Source of the DNA: Cryptomeria japonica
Lineage: Eukaryota > Streptophyta > Pinopsida > Cupressales > Cupressaceae
Direction: 5' to 3'
DNA: 64,000 bases
Assembly (NCBI RefSeq): GCF_030272615.1
Contig: NC_081414.1
Location: 917,113,509-917,177,508, forward strand
The stretch's first letter is position 1, and each line of letters begins with the position of its first letter. Both the position numbers and the translations under genes were made by a program. Positions 33,062 through 49,119 of the stretch are shown here, piece by piece. The notes beneath the pieces are model-generated. The model was not told where the DNA came from, made no database searches, and saw only the letters and a program-made list of their open reading frames with translations.

Positions 33062-36052
33062 CTTATTAAGTGAAAAATATAAAGGTTTCTCTTGCTACTA
33101 CCTCAACTTCTAAAAGCTTGTTGATATTAAGAGCAAAAGAACAAAAGAAAGTTTTTGAATGTAAAAAAATTGGACTATCTTAGCTAACATGAACAACTCT
33201 ACCATGGATATGAACGCAAATTTGGCAATAGATCTATGTTCAATTAAAATTTTAGAGGTATCCTTGTCGAGGCTATGGATGCCTAACTCGCTACAAGTAT
33301 CTATCCTAGTCAACTTAGAAGGAGTAAATAACTCACGTACCTTAATAAGGACATCGCCTCTACTTCATTTACTCTTGAAATGGGAAGAAAATAATTCAAA
33401 TCACACACATTAGGATGGATAAGGGTTCCAATGTCCATAAGTTCATAATAACCACCACTAAGTACTTCATGAAGTGGTTTAAAGTCATTCCCCTCACACA
33501 TTACTAGTAAGCAAATCACCATATTTATCCTTAATTACATTATATGTCAATATAGTGTTCCCCTTTCCATCATCACAGATAATGTGCATCCTTTCAAAAA
33601 TTAGGATGTTTATGAGCTCTATGGCATGTTTCATATCCAACATCATTTCTCCACTCCATACAATCCACAAGGAAACAATCAAGCCAAGGCATATAATAAA
33701 AACTATCTTGAACATCCTCAAAAATATATTCAATGATATTTCTCATGATTGGCACATATAAGTTAATCCTCCCTTATAGACCTACTACACAAGTGTTCAC
33801 ACTCCCACTAGCGCCACACCATGTTTACTTATATATGGTGATAAAGCTATCTTACCTATTAAGTTCAAGTTACCATCCTTGTAGATCTCTTTACATGATC
33901 TTATCAATGATGAGGATTACGGAGTCTCCCGACTTCAAGATCTTGAATTATTGAATGAGCGTAGATAGAATGCTTTCAATCATCTCAGAGCATAATAATA
34001 GAACATAATTTGAAGGTACAATCAAAAGTTAAAACCTCACACATTTGAGGTAGATAACTTGGTTCTTAAAGAAAATTCTAAGAGTCAAACAAACCATAAG
34101 GTGAAAAGAAATAGGTTACTCAGGTGGGCATAATTTCTAACATAATTTGAATTTGAAACAGAACCTTAAAGGGACAAAAAACCTATTTGCAAATTTCCTA
34201 AGTAGGGAACACAACAGAGTAATACGCTTCAAGTCAAAATTATTAGGGAAACATAAACAATCTCCAAAGAAGACCTATTGCAAGGAATAGGTCCATTAAG
34301 GGCTTAGGCTCAACAAAGATATTTTGTAGCTAAGAGAATATTGCAAGAATCAAGAATTTCTAGAATTAAACTGCCAAGACCCATAAGGGATTTTGACTTT
34401 CGAGATCCTTTCCCAAAAGAATTATATGGACCAGATTTTCACCTTGACAAAAACTTGTCAAACAAGCATCTCGTGTGACACAAAAAAAATGAAAAATAAA
34501 AAAGGTAAAGAGAAATAAATCTATCCAACAATGAAAACCACTTTGGTGGTGCCCTGGGAAAGTACCATGGTGAAAATGGGGCAATTGATGCCATTTGTAG
34601 TGACTTTGATCCTCCCTCCTTCAATATTTTGCATCATATCTTCACTTTTCACACACTCATAGTCAATCATTTTACAATAAACCTTTCATCCCCATCATGG
34701 CTTGTCATTGTTCTACCTAGGGTCCTCATCCTTTGTAGTAAACCTTTTGTCACCCTTTCTCTATCCATAATAATCATTTCCTATCCCTAAACTAGGGGAA
34801 TATATCCTCCACCTAGTGATGAAATGGAGTCCTTGGCATCGCATGTTATGAGGAACATCACTTTTATACCTTCTTTCGATCATAATTTAAAATAAAGTTT
34901 CATGTGCATTAATTGGCAGTCCGCAATAAAGCTTTTTTATCCTCACAATAAGCCTTTTTTTTAATGGAGTAATATTTAGATGAGACATGAGCAGTATTTG
35001 GGGTTCAACAAAATCAATCTTTGGAGTGGACCGACTAGAGAGACTAGTGATCATGTTTTCCTTATTAATGTCTATCCTTTATTGAGATACTATCAACATC
35101 ATGACCAGATCAAATTAATTTAAAACATGTGTGGCAAGAAACATCCGTGGCATGAGGATTTCATTGTCTATTATTTTTATTTGATTTTATCTTTTGGTGA
35201 CATGTTTTTTATGCTTCTCCAGGATATATATGGACTCAAGTGGCTGATATGGGGCATGTTCACCGAATTTTTGGTTGTGAATTATTCTCTAGTAATACTA
35301 TGACTCTTATGAGGATATGGTGAGATATGACCATAAAATACACAATGAACTTTGTCTGAATGGAGAAATTCCTTGTTTCAAATTATCTTATTTCCATGCA
35401 AATGGTATGTTGGCTATCTAGGTCAAAAAAATATCTATATGGTCACAATCATTTAACATAATAATCTCAATGATGATAAATGCACTATATCTCATCACTC
35501 TCATATCTTCTACCTTCCATTCATTTTTTCCATAGCCTCTCATTTGGCCTTCAACTCATGTAGTCTTGCATTATCTGATTGAGTATGATGACACACCAAA
35601 AATATTAGAGGCATGCATTGCATTACCATCCATCATATATCACCACATGTTAGCCATACATATATAAGTATATCATCTAATATACATCATGAATAATGAT
35701 ATCATAATAGGCATCATCATCCATACATCATAGGTAAATATATACATATCCACATAGCATGATTATACACTCATCAATAGAAGGTATATCCATAATCATA
35801 TATAGATCATACATCATCATCTAGAATCATATAGAGTCATCATAAATACATATCATCATAAGCATCATAGAGTAATAACTGCATCACATAGTACATCATG
35901 CATAATCCATCACATCTCATCATAAGCATCATAAAACATAAGTCATAATAGGAATTACATCAACATCATAAGAAGCATGTAGAATCATAAAATCACATAG
36001 AATATTACATAAGAAAAAATGCATATATAGTCACCGCAAGGAAAAGGTCTCA

Positions 36053-36088
<36 letters not shown>

Positions 36089-37557
36089 AAAAATAATGTG
36101 TTATAGATGCGATGATGTCAAAATCATAAATGGCTACTAAAATCCCAAAATCACCCTAGGTGTCTAGAAATACTGATACAAAATTGGGACTAAACAAGGG
36201 CTATGATGAACTACGACCCTCAAAACTAGTCGGTCTCAAAGGTCTCTAAGCCCTGCAAGGTCCTGCAACTCCTATCCCCTTTGATGGTGCTCTAGGTAGT
36301 CCCATAACTCCCCCACTCTATGTCTTTTGTCTTTGTTGCCTACCCTATGAGATCATTGTGAATCTCCCTACCCTCTGCCCTATTGGCAATGCAACATCAT
36401 ACAACTGCCACCAGTATGCTACCTTTGTAAAGTCGTCAATCTAGGATCTAACCCTAAATTACTCTTTATTCATAAATAAACTTAAATTTCAATCTCTAAG
36501 CATATTTTATACAAGATATAAGCAAACTTCGAAAATGGATATAAATTACATTCATAGATATATCATAATAATGCACATGAATAATACAATATCCAATACT
36601 AAGAAGTTCTTATTTCCTACTTAGGCTTCCAAATTGCCTTAAGAATATACAAGAAGATGCATCTATCGATCTTTAGTCTAAGTCGCTTCCTTTTGTCTTT
36701 TGAATGCAGATGAGAACAAGAATCAGGCACTTTTTCCATCCAACCTTGAAGCTTACGCTTCCCCGAAATTCTTGGTCAATCAAGAATACCCGACCCTGCA
36801 CGAATTGGTTTAACCAAAGAATTCGAAAGAAGAGGGAATCTGGTGCATGCCTATGGATAATTCAAACAATAACTCGGCCAAGTATATGCCACGCACAGCA
36901 AAATAATAGTTGGAAAAAGCAACTATTCTCCCTAAAACATCCACATTCGGCACCCGTCCCGAAAGGTAAATTTTCTAACTCAAGCTTAACCCTAGCTTGA
37001 TTCCCTCAAACACAAATTCCATTGAGAATACAATCTTTCTTTTAAAACAAAAATAGAGATATCATTTTTCCTTACTAATCATTACTTGTCTAATATATAT
37101 CTATCGAAGACAATCTTTCATATTTTGGAAAATGATAAACTTTTATAAGTAATAATCTTAAAATCAATCTTTCGACTAAATAAAGTACATACAAAAGAAG
37201 GTGTTATACATGTATGAAATTAATCTCATATATAACCAAAATTACGCAAACACATTCTTAAAATAGAAATAGAACTAATTATTTTTGTGCAAAATATGAT
37301 ATTAACATCTTTTCTCTAAATTCTTTTCTTCTATACCACAATGGTTTACAAATCATTTCAAATAAAATAATAAAAATTGCTACCCATTTGGACGTACATA
37401 TCTATTATCTAAACTTCCATTTCTACACATTTTATACCAAATTTAACAAATAAAATAAAACATAAACAAAGGATTCTAACCTCTTGGAAACTTAGAGTAG
37501 ATTGTAAGATTTTGACCTTGTCGCTCTTCGTCAAATGATTACACACCTTGATCGCAA
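33062..37557. other. No gene seen; mixed anonymous sequence
   Basis: AT-rich. Contains an ATC/CATCATA-rich low-complexity stretch (about 35,600-36,000), a TA run (36,056-36,087) and scattered short open frames without recognisable domains. Confidence 0.55.
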
Positions 37558-37822
37558 GTCTCTCTCTCTCTCTCCAACTATTCTTATCTCTATATCAACT
37601 ATCTCTCTATCCAACTATTCTTAGCTCTATATCCAACTATCTCTCTATCCAACTATTCTTACCTCTATATCCAACTATCTCTCTATCCAACTATTCTTCT
37701 CCTCTATATCCAACTTATTCTTCTCCTCTATATCCAACTTATTCTCTCTATCCAACTATTCTTCTCCTCTATATCCAACTTATTCTTATCCTCTATATCC
37801 AACTTATTCTTCTCCCCTCTCC
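37558..37822. repeat. Pyrimidine-rich minisatellite, ~21-42-bp units
   Basis: Repeats of CTATATCCAACTATTCTT with CTCTC or CTCCT spacers, about ten units in 265 bp. Forward translation gives a LYPTI/LYPTY-type repeat, which I read as a by-product. It follows a TC run at 37,560-37,573. Confidence 0.85.
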
Positions 37823-40312
<2,490 letters not shown>

Positions 40313-40619
40313 TTTACATATATGTTAAATATTTTAATTCTAATTCAAAAACCATTTTAACCTCCTAAATTTTAATCCATTTTTCCCCCCCAACCCTAAT
40401 TAGGGTTCTAATTTCTCACATATATATTATCTAAACTATTTAACATATTTATTTTTAAAACCAAATTGCCCTAGCCCCATCCGGGCTAGGGTTTAATCCA
40501 TTTTTTTTTTTTTTTAAATTTTTACAAGGAATTATCTTGCTGGGCCGAAACCCTTGGCGGCCATGAAATCTTTTTTTTGTGCAGGTCACAGGAGATTGAA
40601 GGCGGGAGAGAGCCGTGCG

Positions 40620-40822
40620 CCACTGTGTGAGCGCATAGTGGGCTCCGCGGCACCACTGTGTGCCCACACAGTGGGCGCCGCTAGCGGCTCCCCACTGTGT
40701 GGCCACACAGTGGCGGTCGTGGCCGTCCACTGTGTGCCCACAAAGTGGGAGCTGAAAACGGCTCCACTGTGTGTGCACACAGTGGGCGCCGCGTGGCCCT
40801 CCACTGTGCGTACACACAGTGG
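40620..40822. repeat. Array of six 22-bp GC-rich palindromes
   Basis: Six units with arms CCACTGTGTG and CACACAGTGG around a 2-base centre, at 40620-40641, 40653-40674, 40692-40713, 40727-40748, 40764-40785 and 40801-40822. Start-to-start spacing is 33, 39, 35, 37 and 37 bp. Unit 3 is a perfect palindrome, unit 2 nearly so; others have one to three changes, mainly in one arm. Spacers are 11-17 bp and differ, though CGCCGC and GGCTC phrases recur. The array is much more GC-rich than the TA tracts on both sides. Open frames here on both strands (PLCxHTVG-like repeats) reflect the palindromes, not a gene. Short regular repeats with unique spacers recall CRISPR, but the strongly palindromic units, short spacers and plant setting argue against it. 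Confidence 0.9.
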
Positions 40823-40882
40823 AGTCCGCGAGGACCCAAACACATTCTCCCTTTTTTTTTTTAATTTATTTTTTTTTAAATA

Positions 40883-40923
40883 TAATATATAAATATATAT
40901 ATATATATATAAATATATATATT

Positions 40924-40954
<31 letters not shown>

Positions 40955-41087
40955 TCACTTAACTTTTATAATCATAGTTTAGAAGATGAAATTTATTTCA
41001 ATATAAATTTATATATATTTTTTAAAAGAGAATTTACATGCAAAATTTTAAACTATTATAATAAAGGGAAAAGCATTAAGACAAATC

Positions 41088-41162
<75 letters not shown>
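40883..41162. repeat. TA microsatellites right of the palindrome array
   Basis: Two TA-rich runs (about 40,883-40,949 and 41,090-41,162) separated by AT-rich sequence. Together with the tract at 40,099 they bracket the palindrome array. Confidence 0.9.
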
Positions 41163-41169
<7 letters not shown>

Positions 41170-43619
41170 TTAATAAGCTTTTAAATCAATGCTAACTAAA
41201 ATACAATTTAGAATACTATTCAAAGATACAATTTACTTTGTTCTGGAAATGAAGGAATTCATTGATTTTTTCTTCTAATAAAATATTTACATAAAACAAC
41301 TTTTTCCATTTAAAATACTTAAAAACTTCCAACATTAATAAACTACTATTTGCCACAAGTGAAATATAGATAAAATCTAAATGAAAATAAATCTCTTTTT
41401 TTCTTTTCCATAATTCAATGAAGCTTTTGCATGCAACACAAATTAACTTTTCTTTTTCTAAAACCAGAAGTAGAAATAACAAGCTTTTCTTTTTAATAAC
41501 ATCTCTAAGATATTCTACCAAATTTTTAGGATGTTTCTCCGAATAGTCACAACAATAAAAACTTCAAGCCTATTTTCACAATTTACAACTTGCTTCTCTT
41601 TTCTATGAATGAGGCATATTTCTATTACAATTTTAAACAAACATCTGCAACTGAATTTAAAATCTTCAATAATAAATCTTCAGTGTCTTTTTCTTGGTTC
41701 CTATTCTCTTTCCTCTGAATTTCCTGCATAATAGAAAACACAAATATGACCACGGAGTGCTCACCTCCCAGCCTAGGCTAACTGGTAGCCACCCCCGAGC
41801 TCGGAGAACCAATTCCTAGACGGGTAACAAACAGGCAAACACATAGAAAGCATTGCATACAGATTCTTTTCAGACACATTCCCAACTTGGTTTTCACATC
41901 ACCACACTCTGGTGATGAACATTTTCAAAGGGTGGTAGTGGACCAATACCCTGAGGAGAACTGCAAGTATGAAATAAACAAGAAGCCACCTCATGGCACA
42001 ATAAAAATATCAAGAATCTCAATCCCTTATTCCTTATGCCCCCCAAAGGCATTCTAGCCTTATTTCCCTCCTTATGACCCCCATTGCACAAACAGGCCAT
42101 GCAGCAAGGGTCACACAAAGATCCCTTGTGATCGCTCTCAAAAGAGAGTCTCTCACTCGAGGGCTATCACTGCTACCACCCTCAAGATCCTCTTCTCTCC
42201 CAAGAGTTAGAGATCTTGAGAAAACTCCCAAAACACAACATTTTCATAAAGCAAAAATACCAAGAGATTTTCAAACATAAACTTTCAAGAACACAGATTT
42301 CTTATACAAACAACTTCCAGACATAAATAAGAAGAAGACATTAAAAATAATAATTGAAACCAACCTTAATCTGCCCAAAGGTTATTATGATATCTGATGA
42401 AGAGCTGCCCAATCCACAAATCTTTTTCCTTCTACCCTTATTCAATTTCTTTATTCCATAACATTATTTTCTTTCCAAATTTTCTTCTGTCTCCAAAAAT
42501 GGAGAGTGGGGGATTACCCTGCTATTCCCAAAAATCTTCCTTAAGAAGCTCACTCTCTGAGTTCTCACAGGATTCTAAAAAAAACAAAAAGAAGAAAGAA
42601 AGCAAAATGCAAAAAGACTCTCCTTCCAAAAAGAAAAATCTTGATTTGATTTAACTTCAATTTTCAATTTTCGCTCAACTCAAAAAAACCAATTTTTAAA
42701 GCGTTAAAAAGATCATTATAAAGTAGAAACTTGCCTAAAATTACCCCTAACCCCTAGGTATACCTTATGGGCTTTAGGAAACCCTATTAAACTACCCCTA
42801 GGTGTTCATTTAACCCATTTTAAACCCCTCTGAAGTTTATTTTCGGGTCAAACATAAGTTGACCACTCCAAATATTATATTCCCAAAGTATTTATGACAA
42901 CACATTAATTTATTAAGAAAACTATAATTAAACACTTTCCCACCAAGAGACAAAATAAAACATCTAAATTAAATACACGCGTGTCAAGTGACACAAATAA
43001 AACACTTTTACAAAAATAAAACATGAAATTGTCTCTTGAGGTTTTTACACAATAATTTAAATAACACTTAACACTCATGCAGGATATACTGTTACGAATA
43101 AAATACAACACAAACGGGGTGTTGTCTCTCCAAATAGACAAACCCTGGCTTTACGAACGTACATAAGTCTAGGTTTGATTCTCCGTAATTTTCCATGGTC
43201 ACATGGTAAATTTCCTGCGCATCTCAATTTACACATTAGTACTTCCAAATATCCAAATATAATATAATTCAATAATATAACAATGCACATCATCACTTGC
43301 ATACAATTTCCATCTGCACAGATTGAATACATCTTTTATCAAACAATTTCACATAAGCAATTTTCATCCCAATTCACATAAACTAAACATACATCATAGT
43401 TCTATATTCAGAGTAAAGTCCTGCAAATTCAATAACGACATCTATCATTGCAATTTCATTCTATCTAATAATCATGTAGTGTTCTATCTCATAAAGCATG
43501 TAAGTAAATCATCAAATCATAGCAATGTTATCCAATATCCTGAAATCATATAAGTTCTAAGTCTCAAAATGCATCAAAATAAAGTATCCATAATAGTCTA
43601 AAATATAAAATCCACTGAA
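41163..43619. other. No gene seen
   Basis: Anonymous sequence. A higher-GC patch at about 41,745-41,830 and another at about 42,000-42,200 have no readable domain. The short frame at 42,397-42,654 (Ser/Lys-rich) is not convincing. Confidence 0.5.
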
Positions 43620-43639
43620 TGTCAGACTGAGTCGAGGTG

Positions 43640-44913
43640 AGGCCTCACATCCTCCCCTCCCCATAGGTATCCTAGGTGGCCATCATCCTCTGGCTCCATC
43701 CCACTCATTGTCCTCGTCTCCTTGGTCTCCTTGGCACCTCATCCTTAGTGGTCCCTCTCTGTTAGTGTCATCATCGATCTTAGGAGCTAGCTCTCCTACT
43801 CCCATCAACCTGTGAAAAGGGTGTGCTCTGAGCCATGCCTAAAATTGAGTGTCATCCCTACATCTGCAATATCCCTTAGTGGATCCCATTGTACTAGGAC
43901 TAGTGCCCTAAATGCATCCATTGCCACCTCATTTGATAGGGTAGGCCCCCATCATGATACCTCCCACCATGTCCTCATAAACTTGGCTAATCCTATAGGA
44001 TTTCCTTGAATCCAACCAAATTGTTGAGATACCCTATCAAGTAATTGTCTCTCTATAATGTAAGGTGTTCATCTGATTAAACACATGGTCTGATAATAGT
44101 AGGGGGATACCTCTACATCCTCCTTCCACTCCTCACAATTTAGGTATGGTCTCCATATAACTCTATCTATATTGTCAATGACCTTCCTCTAGTAATCCAT
44201 CTTCCCTAGTTGTGGTTGGGAGACAATCATGGTATAAGTGTGCACATATGGTTGGTCAATGCTGCAAAACCTATAACATATTGGCCTCATCTCTAAAACA
44301 TTCTCATGAGCGTAGACCTATAGTAAAGTAACCCTGGATAACAATCTACATCCTCCCAAGTATACAAACTAATGTAAATTATGGTATAGGTGAGCTAGCA
44401 GGCAAGATCCCCATGCAAACCAAGTCCCCTCTATCAACATCATCTTCAGAGCTCATGCCACCCAATCTACATCCCATGACTCATCCTATCCAGGTATATG
44501 TAATTACTAATAACTCCTCCCAAAACTACTGATAATACTACTCTTGAGTCTGCCATCTCATCCCAACTAGCATTGCTCCCCTAGATCTCCAATTCATCAT
44601 CATCAAACAAATGGTGCAGAGCATCTACTTCCCCATGGTCTCTATCATAAAAAACTAGCTCACCATGGATAGGAAGGTGTAGAATACAATAGACATCCTC
44701 CATAGTAACTGACATCTCTCTTGTGGGGATGTGAAAGGAGATCGTCTTGCTATACCACTGCTCGACCAATGTAGATAGTAGTCCTAGATTTAAACAAATC
44801 TTGGCAATGAATGTCATGTACCATAGTCCCATTGTTCTTAGAATTACATCATTTTTGCTAGTCAATTGTGACCGTAATCTCTGTGTGTGAGGGAATCTCT
44901 CCTGCAAATCCAA
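43640..44913 (-). pseudogene. Plant mobile domain (PMD) pseudogene
   Basis: The best part is an open frame at 44913-44581 (110 codons). It contains GLWYMTFIAKICLNLGLL followed by the typical PMD phrase: an aromatic/basic segment, then FHIPTREMSVTMEDVYCIL and HLPIHGELV. This order (F-H-x-P-x-x-E-M-x-V-T-x-E-D-V) is a signature I associate with the plant mobile domain (Pfam PF10536), found in plant transposon-related and MAIN-like proteins. Past the TAG at 44581 the same frame stays protein-like (SNASWDEMADSR) but has many stops down to about 43,640. The function of PMD proteins in transposons is unclear. Here it is a relic. Confidence 0.75.
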
Positions 44914-45934
44914 TCATACTAAATCAACCTACAATCACAAATGCAATAGTATAAAGATTAGCTTTACTAGTTTTATCCTATCAAGATTTATTAGCTTTAT
45001 CCTATCTAGCAGCTTTATCAGCTTCATTATTTTCTACTCAGCTTATTCTACTGGGGCAACAACTAGATTCTATCAATTTGATTGGTTATCCTACTTGACG
45101 TAGTTCTTTGTCACATTTGTATCTTTCCTAGCCCCTATCTTGCACTTTGAACAAAAAAGCATTGATATATATCATACACACATTAACAATTCAAAAAGGC
45201 ACTTTTTGCATTCATTAAATATAAACCAAAAAGGTGCTACAATTGACTGCATACACACCAAGAAACCCTATATGCACTAGCCAACCAAAAACATAGTTTT
45301 ACACTATGTAAATGTGCTAAGACCTAGTATAAAAATGTTTGCACACCAAAAATGCACTTTTACCTAACAAAAACACAATTTTAGCAATTTCCTATTCTAT
45401 CGCATTTTTTTCTACCTAGCATTTCTACACTATTATCATGCAATAAATTCACAACACAAGAACAGTGAGGATCTACTCACTAGCTCTTAGCACTCCTTTG
45501 GTCATTTGTGTTTCCACACTTGCTTGAATCAATGGAATCACATTTCCATCATCCTAGTACTCTACGCTCCTTCTCTACTTTACGCTATGCCTTAATCTCT
45601 AAATGTGATAGATGCAAATGAGGAGATCCTTCTCCCAAGCTCCTATTTATAAGTGTTGTAACCCTAATTTCTTGTGGTCGTCTTTCATGGTCCTTGTGAT
45701 CCTTTGTAACTTGTTCTTGGTTCATTTTTTGTCTGTCTAACTCTTCTTCTTTTTTCCTTTTTCTTTCTAGTCTATCCTCTCTCTTGTCAAGAGATTGTTT
45801 GAACATTGTTGCTTCTTTTTCACCCAAGCTCTCAAGAGGGCATACCACCTCTGCACTAGGGAAAATCTTGTATCAGTTAATTTGTCTTCTTTGAAACAAC
45901 ATGATAAACTACATTATCCCAAAGAGGGGCAAAA
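44914..45934. other. No gene seen; ends in a polypurine tract
   Basis: A charged minus-strand frame at 45848-45585 (87 codons, KKEEELDRQK-type) is low in information and may be chance. On the plus strand the region ends with AAAGAGGGGCAAAA (45921-45934), a good polypurine tract for the LTR that follows. Confidence 0.5.
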
Positions 45935-46450
45935 TGTAGACACCCAAAATTTTCCTAGCCTAATTAAATAAATATATTTATTCATTTAATTATTTTGTTT
46001 TCTTCTATTAAATAAAATCTATTTTTATTTATTTAAATTTCCTTTTTTTACAAATTAAATTAAAATTTTATTTATTTAATTTATATGGTCCTCTCTCTAT
46101 TAATTAAATAATTTATTTAATTAATTTAAATAGCTCATTTATCGTATTCCCTCATTTATTTTAACCACACCCTTTATTTTATTATTTCCTCTATGTACCC
46201 TTCAATGTTTGTCTTTTGTCCCACCTCTTTATCCTATCCCTCCAAATTTAGGATGTTCTTTATAAAAGAGGCTTGCTCCCCTCTCTTTTCATCAATCAAC
46301 CTTGGAGTATACTTACATTCTACTAAATCAACTTTAGCCTACATCATCACAACCACATCCATTCACCATTGAGCTCTTGTGCAAGCATAAAAAATCTAAG
46401 ACCAACCATACCAAAACAAGATCAATGGAGATAGGAGAACAATGAAGATC
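45935..46450 (+). repeat. LTR H1, left part
   Basis: Starts TGTAGACACCCAAAATTT right after a polypurine tract, so it looks like a 3' LTR. Similar to H2 at 33061. A TATAAAAG box at 46261-46268, followed by a CT-rich stretch, is a plausible promoter. The right end was not located; 46,450 is only approximate. Confidence 0.55.
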
Positions 46451-46966
46451 AAACCCATTTGAATGTGTGAAGTATCATTTGATTTATTTTATGATTTTTC
46501 ATGTTTGATGATTCTTAATTGAGTAGATCTAGGTTTTTATGGTTGGAACTAGGGTTTGCAATATATAGGGTTTCAATTCGACATATACAGATACTTTTGA
46601 GTATCTCTACCAAAAGTTAGGGTTTATTGCCCCTCCAAATTCAAACTATATTCATAAATGTGGTGCATTTTTCTACAAGGAGATTCAAAATCTATCATTT
46701 ATCTCCTAGATTAATGTGGTGGCTACTCTTAGGGAGAGTAGTGAAGCCTGTGGTTTCCTGATTCCAGGTTAATATTGCAAAAGAGAGATATCCCTAGCAT
46801 GAGGAGTGTTGTAGAGATCACAGATATACTTAGGAGGGGCATATAACTATTTGGAGGGTTTTTTAGAGGTTTGAAGTGTTGTGCCCTTTGTCCTTGATGT
46901 CAAAGGGGGAGAGAGTTACAATTGGAGAGTTAGTTGTTTATTGGTGGTACAAGTGTTATCATTAGG

Positions 46967-46981
46967 GACAAAGGGGGATAT
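46967..46981 (+). promoter_or_regulatory. Polypurine tract of element G
   Basis: GGGACAAAGGGGGATAT directly precedes the LTR beginning TGTTAGTG at 46982. A similar block, CAAAGGGGGAGAG, lies about 60 bp upstream near 46,903. Confidence 0.75.
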
Positions 46982-48246
46982 TGTTAGTGATGTAAGTTCA
47001 GTGTTGTCATTGATGTCAACCTTATATGTGTGGATTATTTCCTCATGTAAAGGTCTATAAATGAGTGTTCAAATGGTGTTATTGATGTTTGGTGGTGATA
47101 ATGAGTGATTATGAGGTGTTTCCAAAAGGTGATAGTATTGGAAGCTAAAATATGTAGGAAAGAATATTTAAAATATTTATGGGAGAATTCTTTGCATTCC
47201 TCTTATTTTGAAGATGATGGCTTGCAATTTGGGATTTAATATCTATGTTCTATGAATATTGCACTATTATTTTTTTTAGGTCCTCAACGATTCAAGTGTT
47301 TCAAAGTTGGTTGTTTCTATTTGCTAACAATAAGGCTATCTATCAGGACTGGTCTAGAGAATGTTCTGCATTGATCCACAATGTTGTTTTATGTCTTGCG
47401 GGTTGGAGGATATGTTCATATTGTTTGTGTAGTGTTCTAGTTCAAAATTCAAGTGTTGGTTTGCTCTGCAAGTGATTTTTTATTATGTTATTTGGCGTTA
47501 TCATTTAAATGTTGACCTTTGGCTAACTCGGTTGGTTCATCTTATTTGGATCATACTCTTTTGGCCCAAATATGCATTGGAGGTTGTGTTAAGGTGTTTT
47601 TATGGGTCTTACTATCATTTGTGAAGATCTACATTAAGTCATTTGCATTGGATAATGTTTTTGGGCCAACTAGTTAACATACTTTTTTGCTTATCTACAC
47701 ATTATGTTTGATGTGGACTTTGGAAGATGTGTTGTTGTGTGTGGTTTATTCGAATAAACTTAGGAAGACATATTGTGATGTATTTGGGTCCTTTATCTCA
47801 TGGAGTGGACCGCATATAGTGTAGTTGCTCAAGGTGGTTGACTTTCTATAAATTATGTTTATTCATTTGTGGCCAACCTAGTTGAGACTTTTGGAAAATA
47901 AGGTGATATGAATAGATGTGTGGATGTGTCAATTTGCATGTGGGTTGATTGAAAGTGATGTGAGTATATGCCCAAATTACAAGTAGTGAAATTCCTTGGC
48001 CTTGTGCCTAAAACATTGTATTCAATTATTCATATAGTGAGTGTGATTCTCAACATTTTTTTTTTTCATGTTGGATTATCCACATAAATATATGGTGTTC
48101 ATGTGTTTGTTGTTCATTGCTTCATCTTTTATTAGTATTTGGATGGCTAAAGATAATTGATAAGTGTTTGTGATTGAAAAACAAGGATTTTCTCAAGACT
48201 AATTCACACCCCACTCCTCTCTTTTAGTCATGTGGTTTGTTCAACA
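46982..48246 (+). repeat. 3' LTR of element G
   Basis: 1,265 bp, beginning TGTTAGTGATG and ending TTGTTCAACA. The tail matches the other LTRs in style: ACTAATTCACACCCCACTCC preceded by a TTATCCACAT phrase. A hairpin GACTAA / TTAGTC spans 48197-48229. Only a short stretch of upstream internal sequence survives, without readable pol. No 5' LTR is seen. Confidence 0.7.
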
Positions 48247-49119
48247 AAGAGTTCTTGTGAACATAGTCATCAAACTAATACCACCTCCATTTGAACAACT
48301 ACATTAGAAACTACCTGTGAAAGGAAAAGAGTCACAACTTAGAAATCCACTTATGTGAAAACCACCTCCACATTGGAAGTTCACTATGGAAGATCAAGAG
48401 TCACAACTTCAAATTCCAGATGCCCCTTTTATATTTAAACTTGGTCTCCACATCGATAACTCAATGCTTGAACAAATTAAGCTCAAACACTTTGACAATC
48501 TTAATTTTTTTTTAAAATCAAGATATATTGTATATATAGAGAGGGTATCATTTAAAAATCTTAATATTTATATTTAACAATCAATTTATGTAAATTATTT
48601 TTCAATAAAAATATGAAAATTATTTACAAATATATTAATTAACATTCAATAAATAATCAAATAAAATTTTAATAATTATAAAAATAATTGGAAATTTTTA
48701 TTTATTTTTAATCATATTAGAGTTAAAAATAAAGATTTTTTTGAATGAATCCACAAATCAAAACTCCTAAAAGAGTAATTTTACTAACTACAAATTGTAA
48801 TAATAATAATTTATTAAATACAATATTTTTATATATTTCATCATATTATTACGAGTTTATATGATTATTAATAGATTTTAGTTGTGTGATAACTTTTATC
48901 ACCACGGTTTCTAATCACACTCAATAATCCACCATCATCATCATAATAAAAAGCACATAAATACCACACACCTAGTTATACCTTATCTCACAAGTATCAT
49001 ACAAAATAAAAATAAGGGATTTTTATAGTGTCATCTTCCACCACAATAGAGTTGTTCTAAGAGATAAAAATCCTCCCAACCCACATTTAACAAAACAAAT
49101 AAACTGTGGAAGAACGTTT
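48247..49119. other. No gene seen; AT-rich
   Basis: Very AT-rich from about 48,480 onward. A short forward frame at 48,386-48,577 has no recognisable content. Confidence 0.55.

Noticed and set aside
40620..40822. CRISPR array
   Set aside because: The regular spacing is superficially similar, but the units are full palindromes of 22 bp with 11-17-bp spacers, there are no cas genes, and the window is plant nuclear DNA.
40554..40892. Cys/His-rich open frames on both strands over the palindrome array
   Set aside because: The palindromes make the same peptide words (PLCxHTVG, CVHTQW) on both strands and in several frames; there is no start context, homologue or composition supporting a protein.
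45585..45848. Charged 87-codon minus-strand ORF as a gene
   Set aside because: Low-complexity Lys/Glu/Arg composition, no recognisable domain and no support from neighbours.
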